The notes under the pieces: model-generated
Database searches by the model: none
What the model was told of the DNA's origin: nothing
The model's input: the letters and a program-made list of their open reading frames with translations, nothing else
Shown: one piece after another, positions 1 to 7,926 of the stretch
How the letters are laid out: each line of letters starts with the position of its first letter
How positions within the stretch are numbered: position 1 is the stretch's first letter
Position numbers and translations under genes: made by a program
Source of the DNA: Planctomycetaceae bacterium
GTDB taxonomy: Bacteria; Planctomycetota; Planctomycetia; Pirellulales; Pirellulaceae
NCBI GenBank assembly: GCA_002726245.1
Contig: PBSM01000303.1
Coordinates: 1 to 36,310 of the forward strand
DNA length: 36,310 bases
Reading direction: 5' to 3'

Positions 1-76
1 GCCTCACGGACCCAACCATCGCAAATTGTGGAAACTCTTCCACGATCTGATTTCCCTCGCCGCATAATCGTCTAGA

Positions 77-258
77 GTGCAGTGTCACAACAAACGGCAT
101 CCAAACGAAATGGGGGAACCCGAAGTTGGTGAATTCTTAACCCACCTTGCCGTGAATGGCCACGTCGCAGCGTCCACACAAAACCAAGCACTTTCAGCCT
201 TGCTGTTCTTGTACGACAAAGTGCTTGACCAGCCACTCGACCAAGTTCAGGGGGTTGG
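77..258 (+). pseudogene. integron-integrase-like N-terminal fragment
   Basis: This frame encodes a short stretch resembling the N-terminal SAM-like (core-binding) domain of IntI-type tyrosine recombinases. The typical signature runs from KRHPNEMG through FLTHLAVNGHVAAS and TQNQALSALLFLYDKVL. Everything after this domain, including the catalytic Arg/His/Tyr region, is missing. At about 250-262 the sequence passes directly into an IS630-type transposase in another reading frame, so this is a dead remnant cut by insertion or deletion. There is no credible start codon or Shine-Dalgarno site. The family call is from recognised motifs; the exact right-hand junction is estimated. Confidence 0.7.
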
Positions 259-823
259 ACGAGCAACCAGTGCAACTGGTCAAGGAAGCTCGATCGCCGA
301 TCGAAGCGACTGCCGAGCATCCCAAGCGAATTGATTACGAGTACGAGCGTGCGGGGACCGCCAGCATCTTCATGTTCACCGAACCGCTTGCGGGTTGGCG
401 TCAAGCGACCGCCCGCGAGTCAAAAACGAAAGTCGATTGGGCGATCGAGGTCGCTCAGTTACTTGAGGGCCGTTACGCCGATTGCGAGAAGGTCATTCTG
501 GTCTCCGACAACCTGAACACGCACACCAAGGGTGCCTTCTACACGGCTTTCGAGCCCGCGCGTGCCAGAGCGTTGGTTCGTCGGCTAGAATTTTGCCACA
601 CCCCCAAGCACGGCAGTTGGTTGAACATTGCCGAGAACGAACTGAGTTCGATGACCGCCAGTGCGTGGCAGGTCGTCGCATCGGCAATTTGGAAACGTTG
701 CAACGAGACATCGGTGCCTGGTCCACAGACGTTAACACCACGCAGCGTGGCGTCGATTGGCAAATGAAGATCGACGACGCACGCTGCAAACTTAAGTCCG
801 TCTACCCTAAAATTAGACTGTGA
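259..823 (+). pseudogene. IS630-type DDE transposase remnant, frameshifted
   Basis: The frame beginning near LDEQPVQLVKEA encodes the catalytic half of an IS630 (DDE_3) transposase. The first acidic residue lies in DEQPVQ, the second in LVSDNLNTHT, and the glutamate in NIAENEL follows CHTPKHGSWL. At about 655 the reading frame breaks: the family sequence after SSMT continues one frame over as RQCVAGRRIGNLETLQRD and ends with DDARCKLKSVYPKIRL at 823, consistent with loss of one base. The N-terminal helix-turn-helix region is absent and replaced by the integrase fragment. The element cannot make an active transposase. Confidence 0.85.
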
Positions 824-850
824 CAAACCACTAGGAACAAACAAGTCAGT

Positions 851-958
851 GTGATGGTTGCTGAGTTTGATTTCATGACACTCCCAACTACGCAGGAAAG
901 ACTCATTCGCTGGCAGATCGCCTACTCGACCCGCTACAATCGAGAAGATATCGGCTGA
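851..958 (+). other. short open stretch, possible gene remnant
   Basis: A 35-codon open stretch encodes a peptide ending in RWQIAYSTRYNREDIG and a stop. It has no recognisable family, no clear Shine-Dalgarno site, and lies between two mobile remnants. It may be the tail of another decayed gene or chance coding. Bases 1-76 likewise contain only a short open stretch ending in a stop at 67, which I cannot assign. Confidence 0.2.
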
Positions 959-984
959 GATTCCAATTGCTGATTCGTTATGCT

Positions 985-1168
985 TTAATTGGACAGCGCC
1001 ACTTTGCGGCGTGATAGCACACGAAGTTGTTTGGGACGAGTCGTTTAATCCGTGGCCGAAGGCTAGGATGGTTTGCCGTGCCGCCTAGCCTTCGGCCACG
1101 GGTTAAACGACGGACCGCTAAGGGCTTCACCACGCTAGTTTTGAGCCAAAGTGGCGCTGTCCAATTAA
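985..1168. mobile_element. MITE-like palindromic element with 22-bp terminal inverted repeats
   Basis: The outer ends at 985-1006 and 1147-1168 are perfect 22-bp inverted repeats (core ggacagcgccactttg). Inside lies a second inverted repeat pair, 1040-1067 and 1084-1111: 28 bp with one mismatch, separated by only 16 bp, built around the motif gtggccgaaggctagg. The element is 184 bp, has no coding capacity, and could fold into a long cruciform or RNA hairpin. No convincing target-site duplication was seen. It sits just upstream of the first DUF1501 gene. It may be a non-autonomous transposon or a dispersed palindromic repeat. Confidence 0.75.
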
Positions 1169-1220
1169 TCAATAAACGGTTTGGGATGACAAATCGTCGA
1201 GTCGCTGGAGTGGTGTCGTT

Positions 1221-2696
1221 GTGCTACGCATTCTGGGAACGAAGAAGACGCTGTGCGACGGCCTGAACCGCCGCGACTTTCTGCAGGTCGGTGGCATCGG
1301 AGCGTTCGGCTTGAATCTGGCCGGTGTTGCGAGTCTTCAAGCCGCCGCAAGTCTCGGCACAGCCAAGTCATGCATCTTGTTGTTTCCGTATGGCTCACCG
1401 TCGTCGCACGAAACCTTTGATCCCAAGCCTGAAATGCCGGACGTGCAAGGCGAGATGAAGTCGATTGCCACGAGCGTTCCCGGCTTGCACATCTGCGATC
1501 GCCTGCCACGTTTAGCCAAAGTAATGGATAAGGTGACCGTCGTCCGATCGATGACACACCCTTATCCGGTCCACGGACTCGCCTACGCCGTAACGGGCCT
1601 TCCTACCTACACGCCGGAATTAGAAACGCGTGCTCGCGACAATCGTCACTGGCCGTTCATTGGCTCCGTCGTTGACTACCTTGAACGCCAGCGTTCCGCC
1701 GGAGCAACAAGCGAGATCCCTAGCAATATCGGCTTGCCCTGGCTCGTGAATTCGAAGACAGACAACCCAGCCGTCAACGCAGGGCCGTTCGGTGCTTTTT
1801 TGGGAGTAGAACACGACCCGTTGTGGACCGACTTTGACGGAGAAGGGCTGCACATCGCCCCGAAGAATACGGTCGGGCAAACGGAACGATTTCGCAATCC
1901 TTTCGGCGGCACGACCCCTGACGGACGTTTTCATGTGTCGCCCGCCTCGGAATTGCCACCGGAAGTCTCGATCGATCGGTTACGTATGCGGCGCTCTCTG
2001 CTCGCCCAGTTCGACCGCGATCGACGACGGCTTGATCGAACAGCACAGGCGAAGACGTGGGCCAACCAACAACAGTTGGCAATGTCGCTGTTGACCTCAA
2101 ACAAGATGCGTGATGCGTTGGATATCGGCCGCGAACCGCGGGAACTTCGAGAGCGCTACGGGATGAACTTGTTTGGCCAGGGATGTCTGGCTGCCCGGCG
2201 GCTGACCGAAGCCGGTGGGAAGTTCGTCTCAGTGTTTTGGGATTGCTTTGGTCAGTTTGCCAACGGAGCATGGGACACGCATCAGTATCATTATCCGCGC
2301 ATGAAGGAATTGCTCTTGCCCGGATTCGATTTGGCGTATCCCACGTTGTTGAGTGATTTGGACGAGCGTGGCTTGCTCGACGAAACGCTGGTGATCTGGA
2401 TGAGCGAGCACGGCCGCACTCCACAGATCAACAGCAAGCCGGGCGCGGGCCGTGAACATTGGTCACGAGCATATTCCGTCGCACTCGCCGGTGGCGGCAT
2501 CGCGCGAGGAAAAGTCGTCGGACAGACGACGCGAGACGGTGGCGAAGTGCTGGACAATCCGGTCTCGCCGAAAGACATTTTGGCGACCGCCTTTTATCTT
2601 CTCGGTATCGATCTGCACACCGCGGTTCCCGACCGCGAAGGCCGTGCGTACCCGATCGCGGGTAGTGGCAAGTTACGGCGGGAGCTATTGGCGTGA
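1221..2696 (+). CDS. DUF1501 protein with twin-arginine signal (first of tandem pair)
   Basis: This is a 491-residue DUF1501 protein, a family abundant in planctomycetes and distantly related to the alkaline phosphatase/sulfatase fold. The N-terminus has the lineage-typical block MLRILG...CDGLNRRDFLQVGG (residues 1-25), a twin-arginine signal followed by a hydrophobic stretch, so folded export through Tat is likely. Family motifs visible include LLFPYGSPSSHETFDPKP, a GAWDTH block, and the C-terminal MSEHGRTP...REHWSRAYSVALAGGGI. Start is GTG at 1221 with a GGAG at 1207-1210. Function of the family is unknown; DUF1501 genes usually sit beside PSCyt/PSD1 genes, but the one here is 5 kb downstream. 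Paralogous to the next gene. Confidence 0.9.
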   Translation: MLRILGTKKTLCDGLNRRDFLQVGGIGAFGLNLAGVASLQAAASLGTAKSCILLFPYGSPSSHETFDPKPEMPDVQGEMKSIATSVPGLHICDRLPRLAKVMDKVTVVRSMTHPYPVHGLAYAVTGLPTYTPELETRARDNRHWPFIGSVVDYLERQRSAGATSEIPSNIGLPWLVNSKTDNPAVNAGPFGAFLGVEHDPLWTDFDGEGLHIAPKNTVGQTERFRNPFGGTTPDGRFHVSPASELPPEVSIDRLRMRRSLLAQFDRDRRRLDRTAQAKTWANQQQLAMSLLTSNKMRDALDIGREPRELRERYGMNLFGQGCLAARRLTEAGGKFVSVFWDCFGQFANGAWDTHQYHYPRMKELLLPGFDLAYPTLLSDLDERGLLDETLVIWMSEHGRTPQINSKPGAGREHWSRAYSVALAGGGIARGKVVGQTTRDGGEVLDNPVSPKDILATAFYLLGIDLHTAVPDREGRAYPIAGSGKLRRELLA

Positions 2697-2730
2697 CTGA
2701 CGTACGGATGTCCACGATAGAAATGCACGC

Positions 2731-4188
2731 ATGTTAAGTGTTCTCGGCAACTCTACACGCACTTGTGACGGCGTCGGTCGTCGTGAGTTGTTGCAAGCGG
2801 GCAGTGCGGGCCTTCTGGGGATGAGTTTGCCAAAAATACTCGCCGCGGAGGCGTTGCAAACTCCACAGCCGGGCCGCGCGAAGTCGGTCTTGTTCGTCTT
2901 CTTATATGGAGGGCCGAGCCAGCTAGAGACGTTTGATATGAAGCCCGATGCACCAAGCAGCATTCGTGGGCCGTTCAAGCCGATCGCGTCTCGAACACCC
3001 GGCCTACGGATTTGCGAGTATCTACCGCGGCTGGCCGAGCGGTCTGACAAGTACGCCGTCGTGCGCACGGTGAATCATCCGCAGAATGACCACAACGGAA
3101 CGCATTTTATCCAAACAGGCCACGCGATTCCGCCTGCCGATCGCGGTTCGGCCAACGTCGCTGCCACCGACAAAGACTGGCCCGCGTTCGGTTCCGTGAT
3201 CTCGTATCTCGACGCTCACGCAGAGGGAAGGCCAGCTAACGCATTCCCGCCCTACGTCTATCTGCCGAGATTGTTGGGACACTTCGCAGGCTACGACATC
3301 AATGGTCAGTATGCCGGCTGGTTGGGGAAAGCTTGGGATCCGATGGCCACGGCCATTCGGAAACGCTATGCGACAGACAATCCGTACTTTCGCGACTGCA
3401 CGGACGATGAACTCGATTTTCGTCTGTCCGGACTTGATCTGTGGCCCGATGTTACGATCGACCGTCTGAATCGGCGACAGAGCCTGCTGACACAGTTCGA
3501 TGCGCAACGCCGACGCCTGGAGCAGTCGCCCCGCGTCACCAACTTCGGCACACGGCGCGAGCGAGCGATGAATCTGCTCACGTCTGGCAATGTGGCCCAA
3601 GCGTTTGATCTTCGTCGGGAACCGAGTGCACTGCGCGATCGCTACGGCCGGAATCTGTTCGGCCAATCGTTGCTCATGGGCCGACGGTTGATTGAGGCTG
3701 GATCCCGATTCGTAACCGTCGCGTGGGACATGGCGGTTCGCGGTGATGATACGACGAGTTGGGATAGCCACCGCGACTTAACACGAGTGATGAAAGACCA
3801 TCTGCTGCCCGGCTTGGACCTAGGGCTGCCGACATTGCTCGACGATATGCAGGAGAGCGGTCTGTTGGACGAGACGTTGGTATTCGTTGCCGGGGAAATG
3901 GGTCGGACGCCGAGGTTCCAAAACCGTGGTTCCCAGGATGGACGAGACCACTGGTCGCACTGCTTCCCATGCCTATTCGCCGGCGCAGGCACGCAAGCCG
4001 GCACGCTCTACGGACAGTCCGATGGGCATGCCGCCTATCCCGTGGCCGACCCGGTCTCTCCCGGCGACTTGGCCGCGACGATTTATTCAGCGCTGGGAAT
4101 CGCACCCGACTTGCGCATTCCCAACGGATTGGGCCAGCCGGTTCAGCTCGTCGAGAGTGGGCGGCCGCTCGCGGCCATTTTCGCCTGA
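2731..4188 (+). CDS. DUF1501 protein with twin-arginine signal (second of tandem pair)
   Basis: This 485-residue DUF1501 protein has the same architecture as its upstream neighbour, 34 bp away. It begins MLSVLGNSTRTCDGVGRREL, with the twin arginines at residues 17-18, then a short hydrophobic stretch ending near AAEA. The family blocks FLYGGPSQLETFDMKPDAPS, TSWDSH, VFVAGEMGRTPRF and RDHWSHCFPCLFAGAG are all present, so the domain is complete. The pair has clearly diverged, so this is an old duplication or two separately retained paralogues, probably co-transcribed. Probable location is the periplasm or a membrane-associated compartment. Biochemical activity is unknown; a hydrolase-like fold is family knowledge only. 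Confidence 0.9.
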   Translation: MLSVLGNSTRTCDGVGRRELLQAGSAGLLGMSLPKILAAEALQTPQPGRAKSVLFVFLYGGPSQLETFDMKPDAPSSIRGPFKPIASRTPGLRICEYLPRLAERSDKYAVVRTVNHPQNDHNGTHFIQTGHAIPPADRGSANVAATDKDWPAFGSVISYLDAHAEGRPANAFPPYVYLPRLLGHFAGYDINGQYAGWLGKAWDPMATAIRKRYATDNPYFRDCTDDELDFRLSGLDLWPDVTIDRLNRRQSLLTQFDAQRRRLEQSPRVTNFGTRRERAMNLLTSGNVAQAFDLRREPSALRDRYGRNLFGQSLLMGRRLIEAGSRFVTVAWDMAVRGDDTTSWDSHRDLTRVMKDHLLPGLDLGLPTLLDDMQESGLLDETLVFVAGEMGRTPRFQNRGSQDGRDHWSHCFPCLFAGAGTQAGTLYGQSDGHAAYPVADPVSPGDLAATIYSALGIAPDLRIPNGLGQPVQLVESGRPLAAIFA

Positions 4189-4264
4189 TGCTCGTAACTG
4201 GCTGCTTCGCCGGTCTCGGTCGGTACAATGATGTGTTTGAGCCACCTACCCGACAGAGATCACC

Positions 4265-5761
4265 ATGCCTCGAATTATCGTTGCCGAATGTAAGCAGGAA
4301 GTTTCGACATTCAATCCGGTGCCAAGCCGATACGACGACTTTCGTGTCGCTCGTGGGCCGGCCGTTTTCAACTACCACCGGGCTGTTCGCGAGGAAGTGG
4401 GCGGGGCACTGAGTGTGTTCGATTCCGCGAACGACGTTGAATCGGTACCAGCCTACGCAACCAGTTCCAATACCTCGGGTGGAGTTCTCGCCGCCGAGAG
4501 CTTTGATCGGCTGAGCGGCGACTTTCTGAGTAGCTTGGCTGAGGCGGGTCCGGTCGATGCCGCTTATTTCTCTTTGCACGGAGCGATGCAGGCGGAGAAC
4601 GAGAGCGACCCGGAAGGTTACCTGTTGCAAGAGGCCCGACGCATCCTTGGTGAAGAGATCCCGTTTGTCGTATCGCTCGATATTCACGGAATCCTCACCG
4701 ACCGCATGCTCCAGCACAGCGACGCAGTTGTCCCGTACCACACTTATCCCCACGTTGACTTTTTCGAGACCGGAGCACGCGCCGCGACGCTGCTGTTGAA
4801 GATCCTCGCCGGGCAAGCTCGCCCCGTCACCGCGCGAGTGAGAATTCCGGTCCTCGCGCGCGGCGATGAGATGATCACGGAAACGGGATCGATCTCCGAA
4901 TGCATTCGCATGGCGAAGGACATTGAAGCGAGTGACGTTGGACTTTCGGCGGGTGTCATGTGGGGCAACCCGTTCACAGACGTTCCTGAGCTTCGAACGA
5001 ACAGCTTCGCCGTGACCAATGGCGGCGAGGTGGCAGCGAAGGCGCACGCCATCGAACTCGGCAACTGCTTTTGGAAGCACCACGAGAAGATGCAGGTGCC
5101 ACTGACCAGCCTCGAAGACGCCGTTCGTCAGGCGACGGAGATCAGCTCGGGAACGGTAGTGATGATGGATGCCGCCGATGCAACGAGTTCCGGTGCGTCG
5201 GGTGACAGCAACGCCATCCTGCGCGAAGTGATTCGGCAAGGTTATCGGGGACGAATCCTAGTGCCGATTGTCGATCCCAACGCGGTTGCAGCGGCGTTTG
5301 CCGCTGGCGTCGGCGCAACGATTCGCACGACGGTCGGCGGCGCGCATGATCCGACTCGCTACGAGCCACTCACAGTCGAAGCGCGCGTGCGTTCGCTCTC
5401 AGACGGCAAGTTCCGTAGCGAGTCGTTCGGCTGGCATTGGGATTCCGGCAACACGGCCGTGATTGAAGCGGACAACGCCACGTTGGTACTTGGCACCGCT
5501 CCCGTCAGCCTGTTTGACCGTTCCTGGTTCTACGCCAACGGCCAGGATCCGAGACACTTCGACTTGGTTGTGGTAAAGTCGCCCCACTGCGAGCCGCACA
5601 TGTTTGCTGATTGGTGCGCGAAGCTGATTAACGTTGATGCTCCCGGCGCGACGAGTGCCAACTTGCGCAGCCTTGGACACACAACCTGCGCGAGGCCGAT
5701 CTTCCCGCTTGACGAAAACGTTGACTTCCATCCGGTGGCGGACGTGTTTCGAAGGCCGTGA
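4265..5761 (+). CDS. M81 family metallopeptidase / MlrC-like protein
   Basis: This 498-residue protein belongs to the MlrC (M81) family, named after the enzyme acting on linearised microcystin in sphingomonads. The N-terminus PRIIVAECKQEVSTFNP and the motif YFSLHGAM (H105) are characteristic. Likely zinc ligands are D139 and H141 in VSLDIHG and H163 in YPHVDFFETG. The C-terminal MlrC domain is recognisable from VMMDAADATSSGASGDSNAI onwards. There is no signal peptide, so it is probably cytoplasmic. It lies 76 bp after the DUF1501 pair on the same strand and may share their transcript. Most M81 proteins have unknown substrates, so microcystin degradation should not be assumed; an amidase or peptidase on small amides is a reasonable inference. 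Confidence 0.88.
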   Translation: MPRIIVAECKQEVSTFNPVPSRYDDFRVARGPAVFNYHRAVREEVGGALSVFDSANDVESVPAYATSSNTSGGVLAAESFDRLSGDFLSSLAEAGPVDAAYFSLHGAMQAENESDPEGYLLQEARRILGEEIPFVVSLDIHGILTDRMLQHSDAVVPYHTYPHVDFFETGARAATLLLKILAGQARPVTARVRIPVLARGDEMITETGSISECIRMAKDIEASDVGLSAGVMWGNPFTDVPELRTNSFAVTNGGEVAAKAHAIELGNCFWKHHEKMQVPLTSLEDAVRQATEISSGTVVMMDAADATSSGASGDSNAILREVIRQGYRGRILVPIVDPNAVAAAFAAGVGATIRTTVGGAHDPTRYEPLTVEARVRSLSDGKFRSESFGWHWDSGNTAVIEADNATLVLGTAPVSLFDRSWFYANGQDPRHFDLVVVKSPHCEPHMFADWCAKLINVDAPGATSANLRSLGHTTCARPIFPLDENVDFHPVADVFRRP

Positions 5762-5793
5762 TTCAGTAACGCGCACGCCGCATTCGGATCGCG

Positions 5794-5828
5794 GCCGCAA
5801 AGAACGCAAGAAACGCAAAGAGCAAGAG
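5794..5828 (+). repeat. short A-rich imperfect direct repeat
   Basis: The gap between the MlrC-like gene and the VOC gene (5762-5924) has no gene. It holds a short run of near repeats of the unit gcaaagaac (gccgcaaagaacgcaagaa, then acgcaaagagcaagag). Similar runs occur dispersed in some planctomycete genomes, but I cannot show copies elsewhere in this window. Confidence 0.35.
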
Positions 5829-5924
5829 ATTTGGAAGGGGGGACGATGGACAATCTCGAAGTTCTTCATGACGACGCCGAACGATCTCTGACCGCTCGCT
5901 TTCCACTCAGAGCGTGAACGGCAT

Positions 5925-6311
5925 TTACGATCTGATCTTTGCGTATACCTCGAGGATGTTTCCTTCGGGATCAGCAAAATAAACAGTCCGGTGACCTCTC
6001 GGTTGGTCGGCTGGCGGATCGAGAATCGGGACGCCCTTGGCCAGGAGCAATTCGTAACACTCATCGACCTCAGCTGGTGAGACCAGGAACGCAAGCTGGA
6101 CCCCGGGCGATCCTGGTCCACCGCTACGCCCGTCATAGTTCCGTGTGCGTTTACGAAGCCCCAATAGCACAGAGCCGACACGCAAAGCCAGACTCTCATC
6201 CGTTTCAGAATCGACAGGGAATGAGAACAGATCGCGATAGAATCTCTTCATCCGATCGATGTCGTCGCACAGAACAATGACGTAACCGAATTGTTGCACC
6301 GGTGTAAGCAT
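5925..6311 (-). CDS. VOC (glyoxalase/bleomycin-resistance) family protein
   Basis: This 128-residue protein is a single vicinal-oxygen-chelate domain made of two beta-alpha-beta-beta-beta modules. The first begins QFGYVIVLCDDIDRMKRFYRDLF and the second ends VYFADPEGNILEVYAK, with the usual C-terminal metal-binding glutamate in the LEVY motif. The usual first-strand histidine is not evident (GYVIV), so the metal site may be altered. It starts 14 bp after the stop of the MFS transporter on the same strand, so the two are very likely one transcript. Substrate unknown; such proteins act as isomerases, dioxygenases or drug-binding proteins. Confidence 0.85.
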   Translation of the reverse strand: MLTPVQQFGYVIVLCDDIDRMKRFYRDLFSFPVDSETDESLALRVGSVLLGLRKRTRNYDGRSGGPGSPGVQLAFLVSPAEVDECYELLLAKGVPILDPPADQPRGHRTVYFADPEGNILEVYAKIRS

Positions 6312-6325
6312 GGATGGAATGCTCC

Positions 6326-7570
6326 TCAGGAGGATGATGGCGGCTTAATCAGGAACCACACGATAGCACCGACGCCGCTGATGACGCAGGCTACGACGAT
6401 GGATCCGGACCAGCCGATTTGTTGGGCCATGATGGGGGTCAGTACGGGAGAGATCAAGCCGCCGACATTGCCGCCGGTGTTCATGAACGCTCCGGAAAGA
6501 CCGCGTGACTTGCCGCCAATGTCGGTGGCTGTCGTCCAGAAAACTCCTTCAACCATGCCCGTCGCAGCCATCGACACTGCGAGGCACAGAGCCACGTTCA
6601 TCAGGCCGGTGACATTCACGGCGATCACCCCGAAGACCGCCCCCAGGCCCATGCCGGTCAGCACGATGGCACGGCGGCCGCGCATGGTGCCCAGCAATTC
6701 GCACATCACATCGGTGCTTCGACCGCCGATTGCCATGCCGGCTCCCATCGCCAACATGATCCAGAACGACGCCCAACGTGCCTCGACTTCCGGCACCTCC
6801 AAGACTTGTTTGAAGTAGTAGCCCATCCAATAAAAAAAGAGGTATTGAAAGTAGCCATAAGCCGCGTAACTCAGCGTTATCAGCCAAAGATTGCGTTGCC
6901 TCAGCAGCGACCACCCTCTTGGTGACTTCGTCTCGTTGGGCAAGGACGTCGTCTCGGTCGCGGACGTCGTGGGTTGCGGATGCGGCAACGACGGCGACGC
7001 CAGCAGCCTCCACAGCAAACTGCAGCCAATCAGCATCGAGCCGCAGGCTACAAACGCCCATTGCCAAGTCAGCGAATCCATCAGCCAGCCGAAGGCCGGA
7101 TAACAGCAGGCGATGCCGATCAACGCTCCGGCGGTGACCATCCCGTTCGCGGTAGCACGACGGTGCACCGGCACTACATCGTGCACAACATGTGCGGCAG
7201 CCGGATGCAGCGGCGCGTTGCAGAATCCGGCCAGGCCACGAATCACCAGCAAGCCGATCCACAGACTTTCCGGCGTACTGGTGACCCAACCCAACACGCC
7301 GGTCAGTATGACGAAAGTCCCCATCGTCAGGCCAAACAACGTCAACGCCCGCCCCGATCCGATGCGATCGATCAGCCAGCCGCCAGGCAACATGCCGATC
7401 GTGTAGACAATCAGAAAGGCCGTGTAGACCCACCCCATCCGTGTTTCAGGGATGCCGAGCTGCGGAATGAACATCTCGTCGCCGGCGACCGAAATGCCAA
7501 CGCGGTTGAAATGCCCGATCGCCGCGTAACCCATCAGCAGCACAATGATCCACCATCTGTTGCCGGACAC
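6326..7570 (-). CDS. MFS transporter, anion:cation symporter-like
   Basis: This 414-residue integral membrane protein has the length and hydrophobicity of a 12-helix major facilitator. Helix 1 begins WWIIVLLMGYAAIGHFNRVG; the MFS signature motif between helices 2 and 3 appears as GGWLIDRIGSGRAL. The layout with a charged central loop (residues about 195-220) and the NTGGNVGGLISP segment suggest the ACS group that imports organic anions, but substrate cannot be read from sequence. The start is GTG at 7570 with a strong gggagg site just upstream. It heads a two-gene unit with the VOC protein. Confidence 0.88.
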   Translation of the reverse strand: MSGNRWWIIVLLMGYAAIGHFNRVGISVAGDEMFIPQLGIPETRMGWVYTAFLIVYTIGMLPGGWLIDRIGSGRALTLFGLTMGTFVILTGVLGWVTSTPESLWIGLLVIRGLAGFCNAPLHPAAAHVVHDVVPVHRRATANGMVTAGALIGIACCYPAFGWLMDSLTWQWAFVACGSMLIGCSLLWRLLASPSLPHPQPTTSATETTSLPNETKSPRGWSLLRQRNLWLITLSYAAYGYFQYLFFYWMGYYFKQVLEVPEVEARWASFWIMLAMGAGMAIGGRSTDVMCELLGTMRGRRAIVLTGMGLGAVFGVIAVNVTGLMNVALCLAVSMAATGMVEGVFWTTATDIGGKSRGLSGAFMNTGGNVGGLISPVLTPIMAQQIGWSGSIVVACVISGVGAIVWFLIKPPSSS

Positions 7571-7837
7571 TCGTCCTCCCGCTTCGTTGAGCCTGTGATT
7601 GGTTTGTTGGCGGCTGGCAGAACGATTGATGACGGGACAATGAAGGCGGTGATGTTTCTGTCACGGATTTTTCTGTCAACACACTCAGCCGCGCGCTTTC
7701 CAATTAGAGTAGTACAATCTAACCTGTTCAACGTCCGACTGATACAATATCGCACGATCTCGTTCCCAGGCTCCGGCCTAGGAGCGTGCTGTCTTCCCGG
7801 CTCTGCCGGCCTTGCGAGGCGGAGCCTCGGGACAGTA

Positions 7838-7862
7838 GGTTACGAGGCAGAGCCCCGTAACC
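7838..7862. repeat. hairpin in repeat-rich intergenic region
   Basis: The 356-bp gap 7571-7926 separates the divergent MFS and PSCyt genes. Its right half is made of GC-rich repeat-like pieces: a cluster of ggctcygcc-type motifs between about 7765 and 7862. The clearest is this 25-base hairpin, ggttacgagg/ccccgtaacc, an 11-bp stem with one mismatch and a 3-base loop. It resembles dispersed planctomycete intergenic repeats rather than a terminator, as no T-run follows. Promoters for both genes must lie here, but none can be named with confidence. Confidence 0.5.
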
Positions 7863-7926
7863 AGCGTGCTTCTTGCGGGCACCGCGCCTGCGAGATGTTC
7901 ATAGCAGAGCCTTCCGGCGGAGATCG

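Noticed and set aside
1..67. Open stretch ending in a stop at 67 before the integrase fragment
   Set aside because: Too short to assign; could be the tail of a gene outside the window.
3674..5239. 521-codon open frame on the minus strand under the DUF1501 and MlrC-like genes
   Set aside because: Arg-rich translation with no domain, spanning two well-supported genes on the opposite strand; a high-GC antisense artefact.
4265..5761. Specific microcystin-degrading function for the MlrC-like gene
   Set aside because: No mlrA, mlrB or mlrD neighbours; the M81 family is much wider than microcystin degradation.
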